Of a DNA stretch of 64,000 bases, positions 18,509 through 27,788 are shown piece by piece. The stretch comes from Geodermatophilaceae bacterium URHA0031 (GTDB taxonomy: Bacteria > Actinomycetota > Actinomycetes > Mycobacteriales > Geodermatophilaceae): the NCBI GenBank assembly GCA_000620205.1, contig JHVP01000012.1, positions 1-64,000 of the forward strand, read 5' to 3'. Position numbers and translations under genes: made by a program. Under the pieces are notes generated by a model that searched no databases, had not been told where the DNA came from, and worked only from the letters and a program-made list of their open reading frames with translations. Numbering within the stretch: the first letter of the stretch is position 1; each line of letters opens with the position of its first letter.

Positions 18509-19693
18509 TCACAGGTGGGCGGCTCCGGCCACCTCGGGGACCGAGCCCTCGATCGAGCGGCGCAGCGCGGCGTGCAGCGACTCGGGTGTGAGCACCCCGC
18601 AGAACCGGTCGCCGTCCAGCACGGCCACCCACCCGGCCTCCAGCTGCAGCATGGTGGCGAACGCGGTCTTCAGCGTCGCGTCGATCGGCACCCAGGCGTC
18701 CATCCGCCGGCCGGCCTGCCGCACCGTCCCGCTGCCGGTCGCCCGCTCGGCCGAGAGCCAGCCGTTCAGCCGCTCGTGGTCGTCCAGCACCACGGCCCAG
18801 CGGGCACCGACCCGCTCGAGCACCGCGCGCGCCTCCCGGACGTCGTCGTCGGCGTGCACGACCGGTGGCTGCTCCAGGTCGGCCATGTCGATGCCGGTGA
18901 CGGCCAGCCGCTTGAGCCCCCGGTCGGCGCCGACGAAGTCCGCGACGAACGGCGTGGCGGGGGAGCCGAGCAGCTCGGCCGGCGGAGCGAACTGCTCCAC
19001 CTTGCCGCCCTGGCTCATCACCGCGATCCGGTCACCGAGCCGCACGGCCTCCTCGATGTCGTGGGTGACGAAGACGATGGTCTTGCGCACGGTCTCCTGC
19101 AGCCGGAGGAACTCCGACTGCAGCCGCTCGCGCACGATCGGGTCGACGGCCGAGAACGGCTCGTCCATCAGCAGGACGGCGGGGTCGGCGGCGAGCGCGC
19201 GGGCCACACCGGCGCGCTGGCGCTGCCCACCGGAGAGCTGGTGCGGGTAGCGGTCGCCGAACGCGACCGGGTCGAGCCCCACCAGGTCCAGCAGCTCCTC
19301 CACCCGGTCCGCGGTGCGCTTCTTGTCCCAGCCCAGCAGCCGCGGCACGGTACCGATGTTCTTGCGCACCGTCTGGTGCGGGAAGAGCCCGACGTTCTGG
19401 ATGACGTAGCCGATCCGGCGCCGCAGCTCGACCGGGTCGACCCGGGTGACGTCGTCCTCACCGAGCAGGACGCGCCCGGTGGTCGGCTCGATGATCCGGT
19501 TGATCATCTTCATCGTGGTCGTCTTGCCGCAGCCCGACGGGCCGACCAGCACGGTCAGCTCCCCGGCGGCGAAGGTCAGGTCGAGCGACTGCACGCCGAT
19601 GCTGCCGTCCGGGTAGGTCTTGCTGACCCCCTCGAGCCGGATGGCCTGGGCAGGCGAGGCTGCGATGGCAGCAGGCGGAGCGCTAACGTCCAC
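18509..19693 (-). CDS. Quaternary-amine ABC transporter ATPase (OpuCA/ProV-like)
   Basis: 394 aa. Walker A GPSGCGKTT, Q-loop, signature LSGGQRQRAGVARAL, Walker B VLLMDEPFSAVDP and the H-loop VTHDIEE are intact. The C-terminal 130 residues form a CBS-domain region (RWAVVLDDHERLNGWLS...GWVAVLDGDRFCGVLT), as in osmosensing glycine-betaine/choline transporters. GTG 19693 is chosen because AGGAAGG lies six bases upstream; the longer frame to 19813 would overlap the permease. The gene is transcribed divergently from its two permeases and binding protein, rather than heading the operon. Confidence 0.92.
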   Translation of the reverse strand: MDVSAPPAAIAASPAQAIRLEGVSKTYPDGSIGVQSLDLTFAAGELTVLVGPSGCGKTTTMKMINRIIEPTTGRVLLGEDDVTRVDPVELRRRIGYVIQNVGLFPHQTVRKNIGTVPRLLGWDKKRTADRVEELLDLVGLDPVAFGDRYPHQLSGGQRQRAGVARALAADPAVLLMDEPFSAVDPIVRERLQSEFLRLQETVRKTIVFVTHDIEEAVRLGDRIAVMSQGGKVEQFAPPAELLGSPATPFVADFVGADRGLKRLAVTGIDMADLEQPPVVHADDDVREARAVLERVGARWAVVLDDHERLNGWLSAERATGSGTVRQAGRRMDAWVPIDATLKTAFATMLQLEAGWVAVLDGDRFCGVLTPESLHAALRRSIEGSVPEVAGAAHL

Positions 19694-19718
19694 GAGTGGC
19701 CTTCCTGACGGGCGCCCG

Positions 19719-20417
19719 GTGCTGAGCGCGGCGAGCGGTGCGGTGCTCGCAGCGGATGCGGCGCCGAACCCCTGGTTCGACCCCTCGTACGTGACAGCGA
19801 ACTGGGACACCATCCTGTCCTACCTCGGCGAGCACGTCAGGCTCACCATCGCGGCCGTGGTGCTCGGCGCCCTGATCGCGCTGCCGCTGGCGCTGCTGGC
19901 CCGGCGGAACCGCTGGCTGGCCGGCGGCGTCCTGGGGGTCTCCACGCTGGTCTACACGATCCCGTCGCTGGCGATGTTCGCCTTCGTCGCGCCGGTCACC
20001 GGGCTGACGGCGACGACGGTGCTGATCGGGCTGGTCCTGTACTCGCTGGTCATCCTGGTGCGGAACTTCCTCGCCGGCCTGCAGTCGGTCCCCGCCGACG
20101 TGCAGGAGGCGGCCCGCGGCATGGGCTACGGGCCGGCGCGGCTGTTCTGGCAGGTCGAGCTGCCGCTGGCGCTGCCGTCGTTCATGGCCGGGATCCGGGT
20201 GGCCACCGTCTCGACCGTCGCGCTGGTGACCGTCGGGGTGATCGTCGGCCACGGTGGCCTGGGCCAGCTGATCACCGGCGGGTTCAACGCGAACTTCTAC
20301 CGCGCCGAGATCGTCACCGGCGCCGCCGGCTGCGTGCTGCTGGCCCTGGTCGCCGACCTGCTGCTGGCCGGAGCCGAGCGTGTGCTGACCCCGTGGGCGC
20401 AGCGGGCCCGGGCGTGA
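19719..20417 (+). CDS. Quaternary-amine ABC transporter permease (first)
   Basis: About 232 aa, GTG start uncertain (19719 or 19743; neither has a strong ribosome site). Five or six membrane segments carry the BPD permease fold. The EAA-type loop is EAARGMGYGPARLFWQVELP. The protein resembles OpuCB/OpuBB, which form the channel for glycine betaine, choline or related compounds. It starts only 26 bp from the divergent ATPase gene, so both promoters overlap. The stop overlaps the second permease by four bases. Confidence 0.88.
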   Translation: MLSAASGAVLAADAAPNPWFDPSYVTANWDTILSYLGEHVRLTIAAVVLGALIALPLALLARRNRWLAGGVLGVSTLVYTIPSLAMFAFVAPVTGLTATTVLIGLVLYSLVILVRNFLAGLQSVPADVQEAARGMGYGPARLFWQVELPLALPSFMAGIRVATVSTVALVTVGVIVGHGGLGQLITGGFNANFYRAEIVTGAAGCVLLALVADLLLAGAERVLTPWAQRARA

Positions 20418-21136
20418 ACGAGCTGCAGGCGGCGTTCCGCTACCTCAACGACCCGTACAACTGGACGCGCACCAACGGCATCTTCGACCTGGCCGCCCAG
20501 CACCTGCGGATCTCGGTCGTCGCCGTCGCGGTGGCCATGGTCATCGGGATCCCGCTGGGGGCGCTGCTCGGCCACACCGGGCGGGGTGGCGGCTTCACCG
20601 TCGCGCTGTCCAACGTCTCCCGGGCGATCCCGACGCTGGCCCTGCTGACGGTGTTCGCGGTGACCCCGATCGGGTTCGGCCCGACGGCGACCACCATCGC
20701 GCTGGCGCTGTTCGCGCTGCCCCCGGTGCTGACGAACACCTACATCGGGTTCCGCGGCGTCGACCGGGACGTCGTCGAGGCCTCGCGGGCGATGGGGATG
20801 GACGAACGGCAGGTGCTGGTGCGCGCGGAGCTGCCGCTCGCCACCCCGCTGGTGATGACCGGCGTCCGGACGGCGGCCGTCCAGGTGGTCGCCACCGCGA
20901 CCCTCGCGGCGCTGGTCGCCGGCGGTGGGCTGGGCCGGATCATCACCCTGGGGTTCCGGCAGCAGGACTACGGCGCCGTGCTGGCCGGCGCGATCCTGGT
21001 CGCGGTCCTCGCCGTGGCCACCGAGCTGCTGCTGGCCGGCGTGTCCTGGCTGGTCACGCCCGGCCCGAAGCGGCTCCGGGTCGGCCGGGCGCGCACCCGC
21101 ACCACCGACGCCGGGGTGGTCCCGGTCACCCCGTGA
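20414..21136 (+). CDS. Quaternary-amine ABC transporter permease (second)
   Basis: 240 aa, GTG start inside the preceding stop. It has the same BPD fold with EASRAMGMDERQVLVRAELPLATP as EAA loop and about five membrane helices. The N-terminal 35 residues are a periplasmic or cytosolic lead. It forms the heteromeric channel with the upstream permease, as in OpuCB/OpuCD. A 151-bp gap separates it from the binding-protein gene. Confidence 0.9.
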   Translation: MNELQAAFRYLNDPYNWTRTNGIFDLAAQHLRISVVAVAVAMVIGIPLGALLGHTGRGGGFTVALSNVSRAIPTLALLTVFAVTPIGFGPTATTIALALFALPPVLTNTYIGFRGVDRDVVEASRAMGMDERQVLVRAELPLATPLVMTGVRTAAVQVVATATLAALVAGGGLGRIITLGFRQQDYGAVLAGAILVAVLAVATELLLAGVSWLVTPGPKRLRVGRARTRTTDAGVVPVTP

Positions 21137-21287
21137 GCGGGCGGCTGGTCACCGGGAGGTCACGGTGGTGCACAACGGACTTGATCTCCGACCCGGCCGG
21201 GGGTTGAGTGGTCGGCGCGGGACACCTCCCGCCAGACACGCGTGGCCGTCCAGCAGGGGACGCCACGGGACACAGAAGGCGGAGTCG

Positions 21288-22298
21288 ATGCGCGCGCGTC
21301 CCCGGTTCCAGACCATCCTCCCGATCGCGGCCCTCGCGGCCGTGCTCTCCACCGCGGCCTGCGGTGAGTCGGGTTCCTCCGGCACCGGTGGCGACTCCGC
21401 CGCGAGCGGGTCCTCCGCCTCCGGCGACGCCTGCGCCCCGGTCGCCGGTGACCAGCTCGTCGTCCTGGACGACGACAAGGGGCTGCAGAACGCCGACAAC
21501 ATCGTCCCGGTCGTCAACGCGGCCGCCTCCACGGCCAACCCGGCCCTGCTCCAGGCGCTGAACACGGTGTCCGCGGCGCTGACCGAGGAGGACCTCATCG
21601 GCATGAACAAGGCGGTCGACATCGACCGGAAGTCCGCCACCGACGTGGCCGCCGCGTACGTGTCGGACAAGGACCTCGGGTCGGGCGTCACCGGCGGCAG
21701 CGGCCCGATCGTGGTCGGCGCCGCCGACTTCAGCGAGTCGCAGGTGCTGGCCAACGTGTACGCCGACACGCTGAACGCCGCCGGCTTCCAGGCGACGGTG
21801 CAGACCGTGGGCAACCGGGAGCTGTACCTGCCCGCTCTCGAGCGCGGCGAGATCCAGGCGTTCCCGGAGTACCTGGCCACCGTCACCGAGGCGCTCGACG
21901 CCGACGACGCCCGCCAGGTCGCCACCAGTGACGCCGACGAGACCCTCGCCGCGGCGCAGCCGCTGGCCCAGCAGGCCGGGCTCGTCTTCGGCGAGCCGGC
22001 CGAGGCGACCGACCAGAACGCCTTCGCCGTGACGCAGGAGTTCGCCGACGCGCTCGGCGTGACCACGCTGTCCGAGCTCGCCGACGCCTGCGGGGACGGC
22101 TCGCTGACCCTCGGTGGGCCGGGGGAGTGCCCGACCCGGCCGCAGTGCCAGCTCGGCCTGCAGGACACCTACGGCCTCGAGTTCGCGAGCTTCTCCGAGT
22201 ACGACGCCGGCGGCCCGCTGACCAAGGCCGCCATCCAGCAGGGCGACGTCTCCATCGGTCTGGTCTTCAGCTCCGACGGCGCCCTCGCCAAGCAGTAA
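21288..22298 (+). CDS. Substrate-binding lipoprotein (OpuAC/ProX-like)
   Basis: 336 aa. The signal peptide ends in a lipobox STAAC with the modified Cys at about 25, then a Gly/Ser linker. The mature domain matches the type-II quaternary-amine binding family: VVGAADFSESQVLANVYADTL and a central ALERGEIQAFPEYLAT, a choline/betaine-like aromatic and acidic pocket region. It delivers substrate to the two permeases. GGAG lies just upstream of ATG 21288. Ligand identity cannot be set from sequence; glycine betaine, carnitine, choline or glycine-betaine-like osmolytes are likely. Confidence 0.9.
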   Translation: MRARPRFQTILPIAALAAVLSTAACGESGSSGTGGDSAASGSSASGDACAPVAGDQLVVLDDDKGLQNADNIVPVVNAAASTANPALLQALNTVSAALTEEDLIGMNKAVDIDRKSATDVAAAYVSDKDLGSGVTGGSGPIVVGAADFSESQVLANVYADTLNAAGFQATVQTVGNRELYLPALERGEIQAFPEYLATVTEALDADDARQVATSDADETLAAAQPLAQQAGLVFGEPAEATDQNAFAVTQEFADALGVTTLSELADACGDGSLTLGGPGECPTRPQCQLGLQDTYGLEFASFSEYDAGGPLTKAAIQQGDVSIGLVFSSDGALAKQ

Positions 22299-22299
22299 C

Positions 22300-22376
22300 A
22301 GGACCTCCCGGCCCACCCTTCGGCCCGCTTCAGTGGCCCGCGCCGAGTGGAGCGAGGGGTGGGGGAAGCGGGTCCT
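22300..22376. terminator. Inverted repeat between convergent genes
   Basis: AGGACC (22300-22305) pairs with GGTCCT (22371-22376), and CCCACC (22312-22317) pairs with GGTGGG (22358-22363). The structure fills the gap between the binding-protein stop and the DUF1684 stop and may terminate both. Confidence 0.5.
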
Positions 22377-22377
22377 C

Positions 22378-22986
22378 TCAGTACCAGCCGCCGGGGGGCA
22401 GCTGCTCCCCGGCGGCGACGGGGGTGGCCACGACGTTCCCGGCGGGGGCCAGCGGGCAGGTCCACCGCGGGTCGTAGGTGCACGAGGGGTGGTAGGCGAA
22501 GTTGAGGTCGACGACCAGCCGGCCGTCGTCCCCACCGAGGTCGGCGCCCTTGACGGTGTCCAGCAGGTAGCGGCCACCGCCGTAGGTCGTCGTCCCGGCG
22601 GTCCCGTCGCGCAGCGGCAGGAACACCCCGCCGCCGTAGCCGCCGACCCACCAGACGTCGAGCCGGCCGACATCGCCCAGGGTCACCCGGCCGATCCGGT
22701 CCAGCACCACGACCCCGTCCGCGGCGGTCGGGACCTCCCGCCGCTCGGGCTCGGCGTCGTCCTCGACCGGGACGACGAAGCGCAGGGCTGGGTCGTAGGG
22801 CGCGAACGGGATCCCGGCGAACGAGGCGCGGGCCGCGGCGTCCAGCGGGGAGTCCGGGTGGCCGGCGACGAGCGCGGCCCGACCGTCCCGCCAGGCGTGC
22901 CAGCCGGCCTCCGGGTCCTCGGTGGCGCGGACGTCGGCGTAGAGGGCGGCGACCCGCCGCCGCCAGTCCAGCAGGGTGAGGGTCAC
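22378..22986 (-). CDS. DUF1684 protein
   Basis: 202 aa from GTG 22986 (the frame is open to 23061). It matches the DUF1684 family: GGGRYLLDTVKGADLG, then DLNFAYHPSCTYDPRWTCPLAP near the C-terminus, the family's diagnostic block. No signal peptide or membrane segment. Function is unknown. The start has no good ribosome site, so a start 1-25 codons upstream is possible. It diverges from the DUF6779 gene. Confidence 0.85.
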   Translation of the reverse strand: MTLTLLDWRRRVAALYADVRATEDPEAGWHAWRDGRAALVAGHPDSPLDAAARASFAGIPFAPYDPALRFVVPVEDDAEPERREVPTAADGVVVLDRIGRVTLGDVGRLDVWWVGGYGGGVFLPLRDGTAGTTTYGGGRYLLDTVKGADLGGDDGRLVVDLNFAYHPSCTYDPRWTCPLAPAGNVVATPVAAGEQLPPGGWY

Positions 22987-23078
22987 CGGGCCCAGCGTGC
23001 CACCCGGTGACCGGGGCGTCGCCGGCTGACCGGTGTGCTCACTGCCCGTGATCGCCCGCACCCCGTAAGGTGAGGGTC

Positions 23079-24371
23079 ATGGGAGGTCGCCGGGACGCCG
23101 ACGCCCCGGGGCGCCCGGCCGCCGGCCGGGGCACGCTCCCGCCCGTACCGCCGGCCCCGGGGGGCGAGAAGCAGACTCCGCCGGCTCCGCAGCCCGCCCC
23201 GCCGGTGCAGGAACCCCGCCCCGCCGGGAACCGGGGGTACCTCGTCGTCGGTCTGCTCCTGGCCGCCGGCGGCACCGCCGCGGCCCTCTTCACCGACGAC
23301 GCCCGCTACCTGCGGGTGGCCCTGCTCGCCGTCTGCTGGGCCTTCGTCGTGGCCGCCCTCGTGGCGGGGAACCGCCGCGCCGACCAGGTCGCGGCCGCCG
23401 GCCGGGAAGCCGAGCTCCGGCACGCCTACGACCTGGAGCTCCAGCGGGAGGTGACCGCCCGCCACCAGTTCGAGGTCGAGCTGGAGGGCCGGCTCCGGCG
23501 GGAGGCGGAGAGCGCGGTCCACGGCGAGCTCGCACAGCTGCGCGCCGCCGTGGCCGGGCTCGGCGACCTGCGTGCCGACCTCGCCGGGCTCGGGCAGCTG
23601 CGCAGCGAGGTCGCCGCGCTGACCGGGATCCGCGATGAGCTGAAGGGGCTCGACCAGCTGCGGGTCGAGCTCGGCGGGCTCGGCGAGCTGCGCAGCGAGC
23701 TGGGGCGGATCCGGTCCGAGCTCACCGAGCAGCTCTCCGGTGAGCTGCTCGTCGAGCGCATGGTGATGCGCGCCCAGTCGGTGCGCGGTCCGGTGCAGTC
23801 GGCACCGGAGACCGCCGGCCGGGTGCTGGACGGCGGCACGGCGTGGGACTCACCGCCGCTGACCGCGGGCTGGGACGTCGACCGCTGGTCCGACACCCGG
23901 GTGGTCCCCGCCGAGCCGGCCGAGCCCGTCGCCCAGCCCACCACCGGGGACGGCCCGCCGACGACGACCGGACCGTTGGCGCCCGAGCCGGCGCCCGAGC
24001 CGGTGGTGGACGCCGGGTCCGGCTACGACTCCTCGCGGTACGACGCGCTGCTCTTCGGCACCTCGACGCCCGCCGGGGCGTCCTCGTACGACCCGCCGTC
24101 CTACGACCCGCCGTGGTCCGGCTCGTCGACCGGCAGCACCGCGTCCGGACCACGCCACGACGCGTCGGGGTACGGCCCGGACGCGACGGCGGCGTCGACC
24201 GACGAGCCGGTCCGGGCCGCCGCGCCGGAGCCGTCGGGCCACGCCCGGCTCGAGCAGATCCTGGCCGAGAGCGGCGTCGCGGCCCCCACCGGTGCGCGGT
24301 CCCGTCGTCGCCGCCACCGCGACGACGACGCCACCGACGACGTCCTCGCCCGCGTCCTCGGCCGGACGTAA
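23079..24371 (+). CDS. DUF6779-type membrane coiled-coil protein
   Basis: 430 aa. A Pro-rich N-terminus is followed by two close membrane helices (about 53-70 and 75-95), then a Glu/Arg-rich coiled coil with an LGxLRxxL repeat (LGDLRADLAGLGQLRSEV and onward) to about residue 225. A long disordered Pro/Ser/Thr/Tyr-rich tail ends in a basic-acidic patch RSRRRRHRDDD. The architecture suggests a cytoplasmic scaffold tethered to the membrane. ATG 23079 is preceded by GGTGAGGG. The domain name is from memory of actinobacterial families; the function is unknown. Confidence 0.75.
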   Translation: MGGRRDADAPGRPAAGRGTLPPVPPAPGGEKQTPPAPQPAPPVQEPRPAGNRGYLVVGLLLAAGGTAAALFTDDARYLRVALLAVCWAFVVAALVAGNRRADQVAAAGREAELRHAYDLELQREVTARHQFEVELEGRLRREAESAVHGELAQLRAAVAGLGDLRADLAGLGQLRSEVAALTGIRDELKGLDQLRVELGGLGELRSELGRIRSELTEQLSGELLVERMVMRAQSVRGPVQSAPETAGRVLDGGTAWDSPPLTAGWDVDRWSDTRVVPAEPAEPVAQPTTGDGPPTTTGPLAPEPAPEPVVDAGSGYDSSRYDALLFGTSTPAGASSYDPPSYDPPWSGSSTGSTASGPRHDASGYGPDATAASTDEPVRAAAPEPSGHARLEQILAESGVAAPTGARSRRRRHRDDDATDDVLARVLGRT

Positions 24372-24430
24372 AGGCTGGAACGGCCTCGTCCCAGGGGCCC
24401 GCGGCGCGCGTCGTGGGGAGGGATGAAGGA

Positions 24431-24481
24431 CCCCGCTGCCCCCCGCCCCTCGCGGGCTCGCGGCGGGACCCTGCAGCGGGG
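24431..24481. terminator. Large palindrome between convergent genes
   Basis: CCCCGCTGC (24431-24439) pairs perfectly with GCAGCGGGG (24473-24481), with an inner CCGCC/GGCGG. It shares its loop-side text (CCCCTCGC...GCTCGCGGCGGG) with the copies at 10504 and 33520, but the arms differ and remain complementary. Confidence 0.65.
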
Positions 24482-24484
24482 CCG

Positions 24485-25237
24485 TCAGATCGGGCCGCGG
24501 GACAGCGCGCCGCCGTCCAGCACGAGGGTCTGCCCGGTGACCCAGCCGGCGCTGTCGCCCAGCAGGTAGGCCGCCGCCTCCCCGATGTCCTCGGGGACCC
24601 CCAGCCGGCCCACCGGGTACTGCCGGGCCACGGCGTCCTCCCGGCCGGTGAACAGCGCCTCGGCGAACCGGGTCTTCACCACCGCCGGGGCCACGGCGTT
24701 GACCCGGACCTTCGGGCCGAGCTCGACCGCGAGCTGCGTGGTCAGGTTGACCAGGGCCGCCTTGCTGACGCCGTAGGCGGCGATGCCCTCGCTGGACTTC
24801 AGCCCGGCGACCGAGGCGACGATCAGCACCGAGCCGCCGTGCTCGCTCATCCACGCCCGCCAGGCCTCCTGCACCAGGCCGAGGCTGGAGACGACGTTGG
24901 TGTCGAGGATCTTGCGGAAGGCGTCGAGGGGGGCGTCCATCAGCGGGCCGAAGACCGGGTTGATGCCGACGTTGCCGACCAGGCAGTCCAGGCTGCCGAA
25001 GGTCTCGACGGCGGTGCGCACGGCCTCGGCACGGTGCTCAGCGTCCCCGGCGTTCCCGGCGACGGCGACGGCCTTGTCCGGCCCGCCCAGCTGCTCGACC
25101 GCCTCGGCGAGCGCGTCGGCCTTGCGGGCGGTGACGACCACCCGGGCCCCCCGGTCGACCAGGCTCTGCGCGATCGCCAGGCCGATGCCCCGGCTGGCGC
25201 CCGTGACCAGTGCGGTGCGTCCCTCGAAGCTGCTCAC
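24485..25237 (-). CDS. Short-chain dehydrogenase/reductase
   Basis: 250 aa classical SDR. The NAD(P)-binding TGASRGIG motif, NVGIN, catalytic Ser in VASVAGLKSS, and YGVSK (Tyr/Lys) are present, with C-terminal VTGQTLVLDGG typical of FabG-like 3-oxoacyl-ACP reductases. An Arg in VTARKADAL after strand 2 suggests NADPH preference. GTG 25237 has GGAGGAG a few bases upstream. Substrate unknown; a FabG paralogue is the default reading. Confidence 0.88.
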   Translation of the reverse strand: MSSFEGRTALVTGASRGIGLAIAQSLVDRGARVVVTARKADALAEAVEQLGGPDKAVAVAGNAGDAEHRAEAVRTAVETFGSLDCLVGNVGINPVFGPLMDAPLDAFRKILDTNVVSSLGLVQEAWRAWMSEHGGSVLIVASVAGLKSSEGIAAYGVSKAALVNLTTQLAVELGPKVRVNAVAPAVVKTRFAEALFTGREDAVARQYPVGRLGVPEDIGEAAAYLLGDSAGWVTGQTLVLDGGALSRGPI

Positions 25238-25546
25238 CGTGCTCCTCCGTGCTCGACGGCCGGCTCCGCTGCCGGCGCGGGCCCCACCCAACCACGGCTC
25301 CCGGGGACCGGTGCCGGCACCCACGTGAGGCACCGCACACCCCCGCGCCGTTGCAGGGCGCGTCCCGCCGTCCCACACTCGCCTTCGTCGGTCCTCCTGC
25401 GTGACACACCTGCTCCGGGTGGTTGCAGCGGGCGGGGTGCCGGCGTCACGGCTCGACCTGCTCCACCCTGATCGGCCCACGACGACGTGGGTCGGCGCGA
25501 CTTGAGTCCGGTACCCGCGAGGGACTGGAACGAGAGGTGCACCGGG
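25238..25546. other. Divergent intergenic region
   Basis: 309 bp between the SDR and the DUF2520 gene, which read outward. It must contain both promoters. CCCACG-ACGA-CGTGGG at 25478-25493 is a small 6-bp hairpin and could be an operator. I see no gene, tRNA or clear -10/-35 pair. Confidence 0.4.
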
Positions 25547-26524
25547 ATGACCGTCCGTCCCTCGCGGAGGGCTGCGCGCCCTGCCGCGCTCCGCCCCACC
25601 GCCGTGCCCGCCCCGGGGCTCCTCCCGGCCGACGAGGCCCCTGCCCGGCTCCGTGTCGGCGTCGTGGGAGCCGGCCGGGTCGGTGCCGTCCTCGGTGCCG
25701 CGCTCGCCGCCGCCGGCCACGACGTGGTCGCCGCCTCGGGCCTGTCCAGCGCCTCCGCCGAGCGCGCTGCCCGGCTGCTGCCGGGCGTCCCGCTGCTCCC
25801 CGCCGACGAGGTGGTCGCCGCCAGCGACCTGGTGGTCCTGGCCGTGCCCGACGACATCCTCGCCGGCCTCGTGGCCGGTCTGGCCGAGACCGGTGCCTGG
25901 CGCCGCGGCCAGCTGCTCTTCCACACCTCCGGCGCCCACGGCCTGGCCGTGCTGGCACCGGCGGAGCGGGCCGGGGTCCTCTCGCTCGCGCTGCACCCGG
26001 CGATGACCTTCTCCGGCGGCCCGGAGGACCTGCACCGGGTGGTGGCCGCCCCGTTCGGCGTCACCAGCCGGCCCGAGCACCGCCCGGTCGCCGAGACGCT
26101 GGTCCTGGAGATGGGCGGCGAGCCGTTCTGGGTGGCGGAGGCCGACCGCGGGCTCTACCACGCCGCCCTGGTCACCGGCGCCAACCACCTGGTCACCCTG
26201 GTCGCCGAGGCCGCCGACCTGCTGCGGACCGCCGGCGTCACCGACCCGGCACGGGTGCTGACCCCGCTGCTGACCGCCGCGCTGGACAACGGCCTCCGGC
26301 GCGGCGACCGCGGCCTCACCGGGCCGGTCAGCCGCGGCGACGTCGGCACCGTCGCCCAGCACCTGCAGACGCTCACCGAGCGGGCGCCGTCCTCCGTGGA
26401 CGCCTACGTCGCGATGGCCCGGCGCACGACCGAGCGGGCGCTCGCCGCCGGACGGCTCAAGCGGCACGAGGGCGCCCCGCTGCTCGACCTGCTCGACGGG
26501 TCCGCCGAGGAGGCGGCCCGATGA
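25547..26524 (+). CDS. Rossmann-like / DUF2520 dehydrogenase-like protein
   Basis: 325 aa. An N-terminal Rossmann fold ([25 protein letters not shown]) is followed by a DUF2520 C-terminal helical domain ([20 protein letters not shown]). The family resembles ketopantoate reductase and pyrroline-carboxylate reductase. In actinobacteria it commonly precedes panC, and a ketopantoate-reductase role has been suspected for some members. That is inference here; no panE is visible in the window. ATG 25547 is chosen (GAGAGG nine bases upstream). It overlaps panC by four bases. Confidence 0.82.
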   Translation: MTVRPSRRAARPAALRPTAVPAPGLLPADEAPARLRVGVVGAGRVGAVLGAALAAAGHDVVAASGLSSASAERAARLLPGVPLLPADEVVAASDLVVLAVPDDILAGLVAGLAETGAWRRGQLLFHTSGAHGLAVLAPAERAGVLSLALHPAMTFSGGPEDLHRVVAAPFGVTSRPEHRPVAETLVLEMGGEPFWVAEADRGLYHAALVTGANHLVTLVAEAADLLRTAGVTDPARVLTPLLTAALDNGLRRGDRGLTGPVSRGDVGTVAQHLQTLTERAPSSVDAYVAMARRTTERALAAGRLKRHEGAPLLDLLDGSAEEAAR

Positions 26525-27366
26525 GCGGCCCGGCCGTCGCCGAGACCACCGCGGAGCTGCGCAAGCTAAGGGACGAGCTGCCCGGCCCGGTCGTGCTGGT
26601 GCCCACCATGGGCGCGCTGCACGAGGGGCACCGGACCCTGGTCCGGGCCGCACGGGCCCTCGGCGGCAGCGTGGTGGTGTCGGTGTTCGTCAACCCCACC
26701 CAGTTCGCACCGGGCGAGGACTTCGACCGCTACCCGCGCACCTGGGACGCCGACCTCGCGACACTGGCCGAGGAGGGCGCCGACCTGGTGTTCCACCCGC
26801 CGGTCGACGAGGTCTACCCGCCCGGCGCGGCGGGCGTGACCGTGCAGCCGGGGCCGCTCGGCGACGTGCTGGAGGGCGCCGTCCGCCCCGGGCACTTCAC
26901 CGGTGTGCTCACCGTGGTGGCCAAGCTCCTCGGCCTGGTGCGCCCGGACGTCGCCGTCTTCGGCGAGAAGGACTACCAGCAGCTGACCCTCGTCCGGGCC
27001 ATGACCCGGGAGCTGGCGCTCGGCGTCGAGGTGGTCGGCGTGCCGACCGTGCGCGAGGACGACGGCATGGCGCTGTCCAGCCGCAACCGCTACCTCAGCG
27101 CGGAGCAGCGGACCGCTGCCGCCGCGATCTCGGCCGCGCTGCGGGCCGGCGCGGCCGCCGGACCGCAGGGGCCGGACGCCGTCCTGGCCGCCGCCCGGTC
27201 GGTGCTCGCCGCCGCGCCGGCCCTGGTGCCGGACTACCTCGAGCTCACCGACCCCGACCTCGGCCCCGCGCCCGGTGCCGGACCCGCCCGGCTGCTGGTC
27301 GCCGCCCGCGCCGGCAGCACCCGACTCATCGACAACACGTCCGTGGAACTGGGGAGCCCCCGATGA
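26521..27366 (+). CDS. panC: Pantothenate synthetase
   Basis: 281 aa, ATG in the preceding stop (ATGA). It condenses pantoate and beta-alanine with ATP. Motifs: [10 protein letters not shown] (the HIGH-like nucleotide site), [29 protein letters not shown] and [11 protein letters not shown]. Length is typical. It overlaps panD by four bases, so the beta-alanine supplier is coupled to its user. Confidence 0.97.
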   Translation: MSGPAVAETTAELRKLRDELPGPVVLVPTMGALHEGHRTLVRAARALGGSVVVSVFVNPTQFAPGEDFDRYPRTWDADLATLAEEGADLVFHPPVDEVYPPGAAGVTVQPGPLGDVLEGAVRPGHFTGVLTVVAKLLGLVRPDVAVFGEKDYQQLTLVRAMTRELALGVEVVGVPTVREDDGMALSSRNRYLSAEQRTAAAAISAALRAGAAAGPQGPDAVLAAARSVLAAAPALVPDYLELTDPDLGPAPGAGPARLLVAARAGSTRLIDNTSVELGSPR

Positions 27367-27788
27367 TGCGCACCATGCTCAAGAGCAAGATCCACCGGGC
27401 GACGGTGACCCAGGCCGACCTGCACTACGTCGGTTCGGTGACCATCGACGAGGACCTGCTCGACGCCGCCGACCTGATCCCCGGCGAGCAGGTCGCGATC
27501 GTCGACATCACCAACGGCGCCCGGCTGGAGACCTACGTGATCCCCGGCCGGCGGGGGACCGGCGTGATCGGGATCAACGGTGCCGCCGCGCACCTGGTGC
27601 ACCCCGGGGACCTGGTGATCCTGATCAGCTACGGGCTGATGGACGAGACCGAGGCCAAGAGCCACATCCCCCGGGTGGTGCACGTCGACGCCGACAACCG
27701 CGTCGTCGAGCTCGGCGGCGACCCCTCCGCGCCGGTGCCCGGCGCTTCCCACCAGCAGCGCAGCCCGCTCGGCGTACCGGTCCGTTGA
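27363..27788 (+). CDS. panD: Aspartate 1-decarboxylase
   Basis: 141 aa. It makes beta-alanine from aspartate through a pyruvoyl group formed by self-cleavage at Gly-Ser in [10 protein letters not shown]. The [24 protein letters not shown] and ISYGLMDE segments are conserved. The start overlaps the panC stop; the nadB TTG start overlaps its own stop. Confidence 0.97.
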   Translation: MMRTMLKSKIHRATVTQADLHYVGSVTIDEDLLDAADLIPGEQVAIVDITNGARLETYVIPGRRGTGVIGINGAAAHLVHPGDLVILISYGLMDETEAKSHIPRVVHVDADNRVVELGGDPSAPVPGASHQQRSPLGVPVR

